From NCBI GenBank assembly GCA_051006515.1, contig JBPCTD010000040.1, positions 1-16,339 on the forward strand: a DNA stretch of 16,339 nucleotides. The letters run 5' to 3'. The notes beneath the pieces were generated by a model, which searched no databases, was not told where the DNA came from, and saw only the letters and a list, made by a program, of their open reading frames with translations. This DNA is from ZLKRG08 sp051006515. GTDB lineage: Bacteria > Actinomycetota > Actinomycetes > Nanopelagicales > Nanopelagicaceae. Both the position numbers and the translations under genes were made by a program. Shown in pieces: positions 1 through 6,727 of the stretch; within the stretch, counting starts at the first letter, position 1; every line of letters starts with the position of its first letter.

Positions 1-356
1 GCACCGTAACGTGAACGTGCTTGCTTACGATTCTTAACACCTTGTGTGTCTAGTGAACCGCGAATAATTTTGTAACGAACACCTGGTAGATCTTTAACAC
101 GACCGCCACGAACAAGAACGATGGAGAGCTCTTGTAAGTTGTGACCTTCACCAGGAATGTATGCAGAAACTTCCATGCCGCTTGTTAAACGAACACGTGC
201 AACTTTACGAAGTGCAGAGTTCGGCTTCTTTGGTGTTGTTGTGTAAACACGTGTGCAAACACCGCGACGTTGTGGACTTCCCTTTAGTGCAGGCGTTTTT
301 GTTTTGTCGCTCTTTTCAGCGCGACCACGACGCACTAACTGTTGAATCGTTGGCAT
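1..356 (-). CDS. rpsL: 30S ribosomal protein S12, 5' portion (runs off the left edge)
   Basis: S12 is the small-subunit protein next to the decoding centre and helps set translational accuracy. The minus-strand translation begins MPTIQQLVRRGR and continues with the hallmark TPKKPNSALRK segment and the GRVKDLPGVRYK loop, so identity is certain. Lysines 43 and 88, where streptomycin-resistance substitutions occur in other bacteria, are both the normal lysine; Asp89 of the loop, the residue methylthiolated in E. coli S12, is present. 118 complete codons are visible, and only a few C-terminal residues of the usual ~124 are missing. The ATG at 356-354 has a GGAG ribosome binding site at 364-361, four bases upstream. 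The gene normally heads rpsL-rpsG-fusA-tuf and follows rpoC; here rpoC lies about 6.5 kb away and rpsL has its own promoter. Confidence 0.98.
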   Translation of the reverse strand, partial: MPTIQQLVRRGRAEKSDKTKTPALKGSPQRRGVCTRVYTTTPKKPNSALRKVARVRLTSGMEVSAYIPGEGHNLQELSIVLVRGGRVKDLPGVRYKIIRGSLDTQGVKNRKQARSRYG

Positions 357-469
357 GTTTCTCCATCTTTATTTCTTTGATTCGTTTTGTTCGTTTTGTT
401 TTGTCTTTGACGCATTACTTCCCGACCCACGCGGTCGGGTGTGTTGCACCGTTCGCGCAAATCTTGCGC
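357..469 (-). promoter_or_regulatory. rpsL leader region with palindrome, hairpin and A-rich tract
   Basis: Three elements lie between the promoter and rpsL. First, a perfect inverted repeat GCGCAA-atc-TTGCGC (455-469) overlaps the -10 and the predicted start site, so it could be an operator or the first transcribed hairpin. Second, a hairpin CCCGACC/GGTCGGG occupies 421-439. Third, an A-rich stretch on the minus strand includes a tandem 9-mer CAAAACGAA at 398-390 and 389-381 just before the ribosome binding site. An unstructured A-rich leader would favour ribosome loading. The function of the two dyads is inferred only. Confidence 0.4.
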
Positions 470-494
470 ATAAAAAATGCACACGATATGTCAA
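467..494 (-). promoter_or_regulatory. Putative rpsL promoter
   Basis: On the minus strand a perfect TTGACA -35 (494-489) is followed after 16 bases by TATGCG (472-467), a partial -10. This predicts a start site near 460 and a leader of about 100 nt. The spacing and exact -35 make it the best promoter in the gap. The -10 match is only TAT, so the exact start is uncertain. Confidence 0.55.
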
Positions 495-544
495 GAAGCC
501 CTGTGAAAAAGGCAGGGCGTAAGCGTAATTGAGCGGGGGTCGAT

Positions 545-675
545 AAGCCAAATCGGGCTTTTACTCCTACCCCAGGCCAAGTGCCCTGCGACACGCCGTG
601 TCCGAACTAAAAGACAAACGCCCGTGAGTGCGGGGTTCCGCGGAACCGCCCACCTCGCTGAGGCCAGAATTTGGC
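545..675. other. GC-rich hairpin cluster in the rpsL-deoD gap; possible structured RNA
   Basis: The gap 357-699 has no convincing gene. Its deoD-proximal half is clearly richer in GC than the flanking genes and contains consecutive short inverted repeats: AAGCC/GGCTT (545-560), CAGG/CCTG (573-588), GACAC/GTGTC (590-602), CCCG/CGGG (621-634), GGTTCC/GGAACC (634-647), CCTC/GAGG (653-663) and GCCA/TGGC (663-675). Each arm is only 4-6 bp, so individually they could be chance, but the run is dense. I recognise no tRNA, SRP RNA, RNase P RNA or tmRNA signature. It may be a small RNA, a cis-regulatory element or simply a promoter region. Confidence 0.3.
634..647. repeat. Perfect 14-bp palindrome upstream of deoD
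   Basis: GGTTCCGCGGAACC is an uninterrupted perfect palindrome ending 52 bp before the deoD start codon. A dimeric regulator could bind such a site. It overlaps the neighbouring small hairpins, so a structural role is also possible. Confidence 0.35.
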
Positions 676-687
676 TTGGACATCCAC

Positions 688-693
688 TACGCT
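688..693 (+). promoter_or_regulatory. Putative -10 element for leaderless deoD transcript
   Basis: TACGCT fits the actinobacterial -10 pattern TANNNT and ends six bases before the deoD ATG at 700. No Shine-Dalgarno sequence precedes that ATG. This is the geometry expected when transcription starts at the A of the start codon. No good -35 is visible at 17-18 bp upstream. Confidence 0.4.
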
Positions 694-699
694 GAATTT

Positions 700-1398
700 A
701 TGAGCGTACATATCAGTGCCCAGAAGGGCGAAATAGCAGACCGAATCCTCCTACCGGGCGACCCCCTTAGAGCTAAGTGGGTGGCTGAGAACTGGTTGAC
801 CGATGTCAAGCAATTCAATGCCGTTCGTAACATGTTCGGATACACCGGAATGATCAACGGTGAGCGCATCTCCGTAATGGGAACTGGAATGGGTCTGCCT
901 TCCATATCTATCTATGTAACTGAGCTCTTTAACGAATACGACGTTCAAAAGGCGATCCGCATCGGAACCGCTGGCGGCATTCAACCAAATGCCAAAGTTG
1001 GCGACGTGATCTTGGCTATGACTGCATCGACAGATTCAAATATCAATCGTCGTTTTACCAATGGTTTGGATTTTGCACCACATGCAGATTTCTTGATGTT
1101 AAAGGCTGCATACGAAGCTTCACAGAAACATGGCGGCTGCCATGTTGGTGGTGTTTCATCAATGGATTACTTCTACGATGAAACTGATTCCAAAGATAAA
1201 TTGTTAGCGCATGGTGTGCTGGCAGTTGAAATGGAAGCTTCTGCGCTTTATTCAATTGCAGCGCGCAAGAAGCGTCGCGCGCTTTCAATTTTGACTGTTT
1301 CTGATCACGTCTTCACTCATGAGTCAATGGACTCAGATGCACGTGAACGATCACTTAACAACATGGTTGAGATTGGTTTAGTTGCGCTAAACGCGTGA
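700..1398 (+). CDS. deoD: Purine nucleoside phosphorylase, DeoD (hexameric) type
   Basis: This cytosolic enzyme phosphorolyses purine (deoxy)nucleosides to free base and (deoxy)ribose-1-phosphate in purine salvage. The 232-aa product aligns along its length with E. coli DeoD (239 aa): His4, GDPLRAK at 20-26 with Arg24, Arg43, Arg87 and Thr90 in the phosphate site (Ser in E. coli), VEME at 176-179, and the catalytic Asp202 of VSDH with its partner Arg215. I place the start at ATG 700, because MSVHISAQKGEIADRILLPGD matches the family N-terminus. The same frame opens earlier at GTG 628, but that adds 24 residues without family similarity. There is no ribosome binding site, and a TANNNT box six bases upstream suggests a leaderless mRNA. 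The stop codon overlaps the start of the transporter gene (GTGA), so the two are probably co-translated. Confidence 0.95.
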   Translation: MSVHISAQKGEIADRILLPGDPLRAKWVAENWLTDVKQFNAVRNMFGYTGMINGERISVMGTGMGLPSISIYVTELFNEYDVQKAIRIGTAGGIQPNAKVGDVILAMTASTDSNINRRFTNGLDFAPHADFLMLKAAYEASQKHGGCHVGGVSSMDYFYDETDSKDKLLAHGVLAVEMEASALYSIAARKKRRALSILTVSDHVFTHESMDSDARERSLNNMVEIGLVALNA

Positions 1399-3383
1399 TT
1401 AGATTTCGCGGCTTAGTCGTAAGTATCTGGATAGCCTTTGCGCTATTTGGTTTCTATGCCAGCGCAAATATCAATTCGCTTCTTACAACTTCAATTACTG
1501 TACCCGGAAGTGAATCTGCTAAAGCTGATCAACTTGTAAAGCGCGCTTTCAACGAAAACACTGAAGGCGCATTTATCGTGTTCTATGAATACGATAAGAA
1601 AGCAAGCAAAGTAGAAGTCGCAGCGCTAGAAAGCCTGATTTCTCAGGCGGTTTCAGTGATTCCTGGCGGACATCTAGTTCAGATTAGATCTTTAAATGGT
1701 GTTCTATACGCCAATATCCAAAGCCCATATGACTTACAAAAAGCGGCGGATTACACCTCTATTTTGCGCCAAGCTCTAAGTGATTTGGGTATGGCAGAAG
1801 CGAAAGTCACTGGACCGCCTGCTATTAAGCATGATGTATCGCCGGTGTTGCAGCGTGATTTAGAACGAGGACAGTTTGTTGCGATTTTGGTGGCGCTACT
1901 CTTTCTGTTTATAACTCTGCGCTCGGTTTGGTCGATGCTAATTCCAATCATTGTTGCGATAACCACTATCTCTACTGCACTTGGCATCGTTTATCTTTTA
2001 GCGCATAAAATTTTAATGGTTCTGTACATTCCAAATATCGTTGAATTGATTGGCTTAGGTCTGGCAATTGATTATTCATTATTGATGGTCTATCGATATC
2101 GAATCGATGGAGATATCAAAAAAACTCAAAGAACTATTTTGATATCAGGTAGCACAGTAGCAATTGCGCTTTCTACTTTGATATTGGTGCCTATACCGTT
2201 TATTAGATCTTTAGGGATAGCAGGAGTAATTGTTCCCCTGGTGGCCATGGCCGCAGCAACTACTTTGCAACCAGCACTACTTTCCTATCTCGGCGCTACT
2301 GGACCAAAACCAAAGTTTGCACCAGAACAATTTAGAAAGCTTGGCGAATTTGTTGTTAAGCGCCCAATCCCAGTTCTATTAATATCGCTTGCCCTTTTAT
2401 TTATTCCGATTTCGCAACTTTCTAAACTAGAGGTCACCCCAAGTTCTATCTCCGCGATCCCGCAAAATCTAGAATCGGCGCAAGGCATAAAGATTGTTAC
2501 CGATAAAGCTGGCGACGGGATTATTTCTCCGATTCAAGTTTTGATTAAGTTGCCTGATGGCACCACGGCAGAACAAGTAAATATTTCTCGTGCCAAATTA
2601 GCTGGCGAAATTGCCATTAACAAAGATGTATTTGCTGTGGCCACAGATCGAAAGTATGTAGATCCAAGCGGCAAAATCCTGCGAATTTTCGTGATCTCAA
2701 AGCAGGACCTGGGTACTAGCCAAGATTTGGTCCGTTACTTACGCACCTTAACTGGCGATTTCCCAGCTGGCACCGAAATACTAATTGGTGGAGCGCCATC
2801 CCAGGGATACGACTTAGTAAAGAAAATTCAGAGCACTTTCCCTTGGGTCGCGCTGATTACTTTATTGCTCTCCTTTGCTTTACTTCGCAGATATTTAAGT
2901 TCGTTACTGATCCCGATTAAGGCCATAATTTTGGATTTACTCTCAATTGCCGCCGCTATTGGCGCCACCGTATTCGTGATGCGAAATGGCATTGGGGTTT
3001 ACCAGCTAGACCAAATCGAAATTTGGACGTTGCTATTTATCTTTGCCATCCTCTTTGGTTTATCTATGGACTATGAAGTATTTATTGTTTCCAGAATTAA
3101 GGAGAGTTATCTAGAGCATGGCGATAATCAAAAAGCGATTGTTGATGGACTTGCAAATACAGGCGGCGTCGTAACCACTGCCGCGCTGATCATGGTTGGT
3201 GCGTTATCAGGATTTGTTACTGGGCATTTCGCTGGGTTGCAAGAAGTTGGTATTGGTTTAGTTGCCGGTATCTTTATTGATGCAACAGTAATTAGATTAT
3301 TACTACTTCCGGCAACGATGGTTTTGCTTGGGAAATGGAATTGGTCCCACCCCCGAGCTTTCGGAGGTAGGACCAACTCTTAA
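1395..3383 (+). CDS. MMPL-family (RND superfamily) membrane transporter
   Basis: A 662-aa polytopic membrane protein, probably exporting a lipid or other hydrophobic molecule using the proton gradient. It has the two-half RND plan. TM1 is near residues 6-24, followed by an extracytoplasmic domain (about 25-158). A helix bundle at 160-300 contains GLAIDYSLLMVYRYR with the Asp226-Tyr227 pair. A second soluble domain spans about 345-480, and a second bundle at 482-648 contains FGLSMDYEVFIVSRI with Asp559-Tyr560. These two DY pairs correspond to the proton-relay residues of mycobacterial MmpL3. It is somewhat shorter than many actinobacterial MMPLs and lacks a long C-terminal tail. The GTG start overlaps the deoD stop by 4 bp, implying translational coupling. 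The substrate cannot be read from sequence, and pairing with a purine salvage enzyme does not obviously suggest one. The last codons also encode a terminator hairpin for the opposite strand. Confidence 0.93.
   Translation: MIRFRGLVVSIWIAFALFGFYASANINSLLTTSITVPGSESAKADQLVKRAFNENTEGAFIVFYEYDKKASKVEVAALESLISQAVSVIPGGHLVQIRSLNGVLYANIQSPYDLQKAADYTSILRQALSDLGMAEAKVTGPPAIKHDVSPVLQRDLERGQFVAILVALLFLFITLRSVWSMLIPIIVAITTISTALGIVYLLAHKILMVLYIPNIVELIGLGLAIDYSLLMVYRYRIDGDIKKTQRTILISGSTVAIALSTLILVPIPFIRSLGIAGVIVPLVAMAAATTLQPALLSYLGATGPKPKFAPEQFRKLGEFVVKRPIPVLLISLALLFIPISQLSKLEVTPSSISAIPQNLESAQGIKIVTDKAGDGIISPIQVLIKLPDGTTAEQVNISRAKLAGEIAINKDVFAVATDRKYVDPSGKILRIFVISKQDLGTSQDLVRYLRTLTGDFPAGTEILIGGAPSQGYDLVKKIQSTFPWVALITLLLSFALLRRYLSSLLIPIKAIILDLLSIAAAIGATVFVMRNGIGVYQLDQIEIWTLLFIFAILFGLSMDYEVFIVSRIKESYLEHGDNQKAIVDGLANTGGVVTTAALIMVGALSGFVTGHFAGLQEVGIGLVAGIFIDATVIRLLLLPATMVLLGKWNWSHPRAFGGRTNS
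3341..3376 (-). terminator. Terminator of the secreted-protein operon, embedded in the 3' end of the MMPL gene
   Basis: A 16-bp inverted repeat (3341-3356 with 3361-3376, loop 3357-3360) begins 23 bases past the stop of the minus-strand operon. On the plus strand it has two C-A mismatches (3348/3369, 3352/3365). On the minus strand both become G-U wobbles, giving an uninterrupted stem, so it appears built for minus-strand transcripts. The following minus-strand sequence (TTCCATTTCC) is only moderately U-rich. The hairpin lies entirely within MMPL codons. Confidence 0.6.
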
Positions 3384-3399
3384 CTAAGGAGTTACAGAA

Positions 3400-5052
3400 T
3401 CACTTTACAATTTCGATAGCAAAGTGAACTGCTGGAAGTTGATAACCAAGCGCAATTGCTGGATTATCTTTTGCATAACTCAATATTGGCAACATGCCAT
3501 ATGGAGTATTTGCAAATGATGGTTGATTTGTATAGAACAGTGGATGCAAATCAATGATGTGAGTACCTGGTGCACCTACTGCTGGTAAGTGAATAACCAT
3601 GTATCCATTTGAATTAAAGCCACAGCCATATCCAATATAACTATTGTCGTATGTGACTGCCATGGTGTTATCAAGCTGAGTCCAGCCAACGCCTTTCATT
3701 GCGATAGTGATCTCTTCGCCCGCTTTGAATTTGTAAGTTGGTGTACCTGAGCCATTGCGATCTTCTGGAAGTGGAGACTTATCAGCAAGGGCCACGCCTG
3801 CAGTCAAAGCTTTGCCCTTCTTATCTTTATAAACAAAGATGCTTGGCTTTACATAGAATGGAACTTGAGCCTCAATCATGTCGCCAGACTTAATCTGGAT
3901 TACATGCCAGCCACCTAGATTGTCAGGAATAGTTACATCTGTTGCAATTGAACCATTTACAGGAGTTGCTGCGGCCATCGGTACTGCGTTGTAAACCCAG
4001 CAAGTTCCACTGCAATTAACTCGATTTCCCACAACTGATGCCCAAACAATCTGATGGTTACCTGTGGTGTAAAGACCATCAACATTTAGTTTGATCTTTG
4101 CACCCACTACTCCGCTATTTGAATCTACTTTTACGGTTGCAGTGGTCTTTGGGTCAACACCTTGATTAGAAAGTGTGGTGCGAAATTCCGTAGTAGGTGT
4201 AACAACATCTGGATACTCAATATAAGGTGCAATTACGCCTTTATCTGCAGTTACTTTAAATGGCAGCATGCCACCTTTTGAAAATGGAACTGGAGATTGC
4301 TTCAAGTTCATGTATTGCACGCCAATTCCATCAGCTGCTGTTACAAAGTGTGTGCCAACTGGGCCGGCTGCTCTAATCTTGAATTCAGCAACTCCACGAG
4401 TCCACACAGCTTGAGCTTCGCCAACATAACCGTTATCCCAAAGCACTGAGATACCGCCAGTGTAAAGAGTTGATCCAATACCGGTGTATTTAATGGTAAT
4501 TGGTGTACCAATTGGTCCACTCTTTGGTGACATGGTGAACTTAGGGTTTGTTTGAAAACCACCCTTTGCAACTGCCACCCCATCAACTACCGCGTAAATA
4601 TCGTGTGGCCCGCCCCAATCTTCTGGCGCTTTAGTTTTGTAAACAAAACCGCCATTAGCATCGCTCTTAACTGTCACCATCTTTACCGGGTACTTAAGGA
4701 ATTTAAGACCACGGTAATTAATGGAGTTTGGCTGTACATCTGTAAGCCAAGCACCATCTGCAGTTGACCAAGTTAAAGTAACATCGGAATTTGCTGGTAG
4801 TCCTTTACCAGTCAAAGTGATCTCTTGTCCGATATAACCTTGAATTGGATCTGCAGTAACGGTTCCGGCCAATAGATCAGGTGTAGTGAATACTGCTTTC
4901 TCGCCAGTAAATGGCAGCGCAGGAACACCTTTTAAATCTTTCGGTGCAGTCAACGTCAAGATATTTTCAACATCTGCCGCAACTGCTGGGGTGATCATGG
5001 CTGCCGCAAATATCGCGGCAACCACTGATCTAAATACAACTTTCTTCTTCAT
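3400..5052 (-). CDS. Secreted protein with four tandem beta-sandwich-like repeats, function unknown
   Basis: I do not recognise this 550-aa protein. It starts with a Sec signal peptide (MKKKVVFRSVVAAIF..., likely cleavage after AVA near residue 25) and has no later membrane helix or sorting signal, so it should be exported. The mature part contains four similar units near residues 70-168, 175-268, 308-402 and 440-548. Each opens with a G..G..I....G pattern (GYIGQEITLTGKG, GPIGTPITIKYTG, GVVGAKIKLNVDG, KAGEEITIAMKG), has a central strand such as VLWDNGY or VTYDNSY, and in at least three closes near a G-T/W-H strand. That is typical of Ig-like/IPT-like domains. Three cysteines occur in the mature part (347, 351, 477). 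A good AGGAG site (5063-5059) lies six bases before the ATG. It is third in an operon, 44 bp after the preceding gene. A surface-coat, adhesion or ligand-binding role is possible but unproven. Confidence 0.85.
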   Translation of the reverse strand: MKKKVVFRSVVAAIFAAAMITPAVAADVENILTLTAPKDLKGVPALPFTGEKAVFTTPDLLAGTVTADPIQGYIGQEITLTGKGLPANSDVTLTWSTADGAWLTDVQPNSINYRGLKFLKYPVKMVTVKSDANGGFVYKTKAPEDWGGPHDIYAVVDGVAVAKGGFQTNPKFTMSPKSGPIGTPITIKYTGIGSTLYTGGISVLWDNGYVGEAQAVWTRGVAEFKIRAAGPVGTHFVTAADGIGVQYMNLKQSPVPFSKGGMLPFKVTADKGVIAPYIEYPDVVTPTTEFRTTLSNQGVDPKTTATVKVDSNSGVVGAKIKLNVDGLYTTGNHQIVWASVVGNRVNCSGTCWVYNAVPMAAATPVNGSIATDVTIPDNLGGWHVIQIKSGDMIEAQVPFYVKPSIFVYKDKKGKALTAGVALADKSPLPEDRNGSGTPTYKFKAGEEITIAMKGVGWTQLDNTMAVTYDNSYIGYGCGFNSNGYMVIHLPAVGAPGTHIIDLHPLFYTNQPSFANTPYGMLPILSYAKDNPAIALGYQLPAVHFAIEIVK

Positions 5053-5096
5053 AGCTCTCTCCTTTAGCTCGAATTTAATTTTTTTACTTATAGCTT

Positions 5097-6032
5097 TTAA
5101 GCTTTTGGAACTGCATAAAGTGTGAGCTGTGAGTAAGCTGCAAAGTTTGATGACCAGGTACCGGTAGCGCCCTTTAGTGGTGGGTTTACGGTAACGGTGC
5201 GGTAGTAGCTGACGCGATCTAAAATGTTGCGACCGGTTGCTGGATCAGTTTGACGAACGCCACCAACAACTCTTGGTACCAACTTGGTTGAAAGAACTTT
5301 CATCTTGTCAGTGTCTTTAGCAATCATGGTTACCTTGTAATTGATTGTTCCTAATGTTGCATATTGACCATTTCCGGTACCAGTTCTCAAAACTGCAGTC
5401 CAGAAAGCAACGCCACTGTGATTGCCATATGAAAGAGGTAGCGGATCTTTTACACCTGCGATTTCAATGTAAGCCTTGGCAGTATTAGTGGTATCCATTA
5501 CGGCACCACCCTGATCAGCGTTATTTGCATACACACGGAAGACAATTCCTTGTCCCAAAATGTATTCAGAAGTTACTGCGCAAGAGACACCAAAACGTGG
5601 TGCTAATACACCTGAAGTTCCGGAAGCCAAAACAGTATCTACATAGATATGAATTGGTGAAACTACGCCTTGAACTGGAACGCCAACTTTCACGCTAAGT
5701 GTTGGTGAATTTACTTTTGCTAATGAAGTATCAGTTGGTGTTAGCACGCCAGTTAGCGCAGTTGAGCCTGCAGCCGCTGGAACCCATGAGCACTTCGCTA
5801 CAAATGGTGCCACTGAAGTTGTAGCCACATTTTCGCAACCAACGATTACCTTACCTGCGGCAGAGAAAGCCACAGTGCCAGGCACGGATGCGGTAGCAGT
5901 AATAGTTGCTGGATCTAAACCAAATACTGCATTTCCACCTGATAGCGCCAGAGTTGCATCTGCTGCATTAGCAACAGGAGCCCCAAACGCTGCAAAAGCT
6001 GCTACAGCAACTGCTGCAATTATTTTTTTCAT
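5097..6032 (-). CDS. Secreted Ig-like domain protein, function unknown
   Basis: A 311-aa exported protein that I cannot name. The signal peptide MKKIIAAVAVAAFAAFGAPV ends with ANA-A, cleaving near residue 24. Residues about 26-118 look like a bacterial Ig-like domain: VPGTVAFSAAGKVIVGC, then AKCSWVPAAAGS and LTPTDTS; Cys66 and Cys81 could form a disulfide. Residues about 145-285 form a second region (FGVSCAVTSEYILGQGIVFR, then YIEIAGVKDPLPLSYGNHSG) with alternating hydrophobic strands, a third cysteine at 151, and no motif I can assign. The C-terminus carries no membrane anchor or sorting signal. The ATG has AGGAG at 6045-6041, eight bases upstream. It is the middle gene of three, 30 bp after the first and 44 bp before the last, so all three are probably one transcript. 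Confidence 0.83.
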   Translation of the reverse strand: MKKIIAAVAVAAFAAFGAPVANAADATLALSGGNAVFGLDPATITATASVPGTVAFSAAGKVIVGCENVATTSVAPFVAKCSWVPAAAGSTALTGVLTPTDTSLAKVNSPTLSVKVGVPVQGVVSPIHIYVDTVLASGTSGVLAPRFGVSCAVTSEYILGQGIVFRVYANNADQGGAVMDTTNTAKAYIEIAGVKDPLPLSYGNHSGVAFWTAVLRTGTGNGQYATLGTINYKVTMIAKDTDKMKVLSTKLVPRVVGGVRQTDPATGRNILDRVSYYRTVTVNPPLKGATGTWSSNFAAYSQLTLYAVPKA

Positions 6033-6062
6033 TTTTTTAACTCCTAGTTTTTTCTTAATGAA

Positions 6063-6710
6063 TTACTTGGTTGTGATCGTGCCAGTTAACGTCAGTGTCA
6101 CTGGTTCTGCTGGTTTAGCGCCTTTAGATGCGCTAGGAATTTTCCATGTTCCAACTAATGTCAAAGAACCAGTAGCGCCGGCATATTTACCGGTACCGCT
6201 AATGATTGTTAGTGGACCCTTTTTTATTGTCACCGTAGTTGGCGCTTCTGTCTCTGCAGAGCAAGCCATTGATCCATCGGCGTACTTAACTTTCAATGTA
6301 TCAGCACCGCTACCTAATGTTCCTTCTCCGTCAAAAGCGGCACACTGTGAATCAGGTGCAGCAGCTCCGGTACCTTTCAAAGTATCTAAGCCACCTGTAG
6401 TTCCGGTGCCGGTTGCAGTTACATTGGTAACCGTGACATCAGCATCGCCCCAGACCATGGTGATTGTGCCTTTATAGGTAGCGTTAATTGTTACGGCACC
6501 ACCTTTAGTTGCGGTGGTTGTAGTTTTAGGTTTTGTTGAAGTAAAACCACTTGGACACTTTGGATTTGCCGCAGTTACTTTCTTAACTGTGGTTCCTTTG
6601 TAGCAAGTAATAGTTTTATTTGCCGCATTTGCATTTACCGCAATAATTGCATTGCCCATTAAAAGTCCAGCAACTGCAAGGACCGTTGCTAATTTACGTG
6701 AAATTTTCAT
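6063..6710 (-). CDS. Secreted protein with allene-oxide-cyclase-barrel-like (calycin) signature
   Basis: A 215-aa exported protein, first in the operon. The signal peptide MKISRKLATVLAVAGLLMGN cleaves near ANA-A at 29. A short cysteine module follows (CYKGTTVKKVTAANPKC, Cys36 and Cys52), then a Thr/Lys linker, then a beta-rich domain. That domain contains GTGKYAGATGS at 172-182, similar in style to the G-T-G-x-Y/F-x-G-A-x-G hairpin of AOC-barrel/DUF3224-like proteins; Cys123 and Cys150 could pair. Fold assignment rests on this motif alone and no enzymatic role is implied. I chose ATG 6710 because it starts directly with the lysine-bearing signal peptide. ATG 6719, three codons upstream, lies only two bases from the AGGAG (6726-6722), whereas 6710 is 11 bases away, so either is possible. 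Nothing shows what it binds. Confidence 0.8.
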   Translation of the reverse strand: MKISRKLATVLAVAGLLMGNAIIAVNANAANKTITCYKGTTVKKVTAANPKCPSGFTSTKPKTTTTATKGGAVTINATYKGTITMVWGDADVTVTNVTATGTGTTGGLDTLKGTGAAAPDSQCAAFDGEGTLGSGADTLKVKYADGSMACSAETEAPTTVTIKKGPLTIISGTGKYAGATGSLTLVGTWKIPSASKGAKPAEPVTLTLTGTITTK

Positions 6711-6727
6711 CAGTTCCATCTCTCCTC

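Noticed and set aside
161..532. 123-codon plus-strand open frame over rpsL and its leader
   Set aside because: It is antisense to the certain rpsL gene, the protein has irregular composition, and there is no ribosome binding site.
369..551. 60-codon minus-strand frame upstream of rpsL
   Set aside because: It spans the rpsL promoter and leader hairpins, and its protein resembles no real domain.
590..602. tRNA or other known RNA in the rpsL-deoD gap
   Set aside because: The hairpins do not assemble into a cloverleaf and no conserved T-loop, SRP, RNase P or tmRNA sequence was found.
628..699. Upstream extension of deoD from GTG 628
   Set aside because: The 24 extra residues have no similarity to the DeoD N-terminus, lie across the palindrome and hairpins, and ATG 700 gives the normal family length and first residues.
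5875..6477. 200-codon plus-strand open frame
   Set aside because: It lies opposite two well-supported secreted protein genes; its Ala/Val/Pro-rich translation is what antisense of Thr/Gly-rich codons yields.
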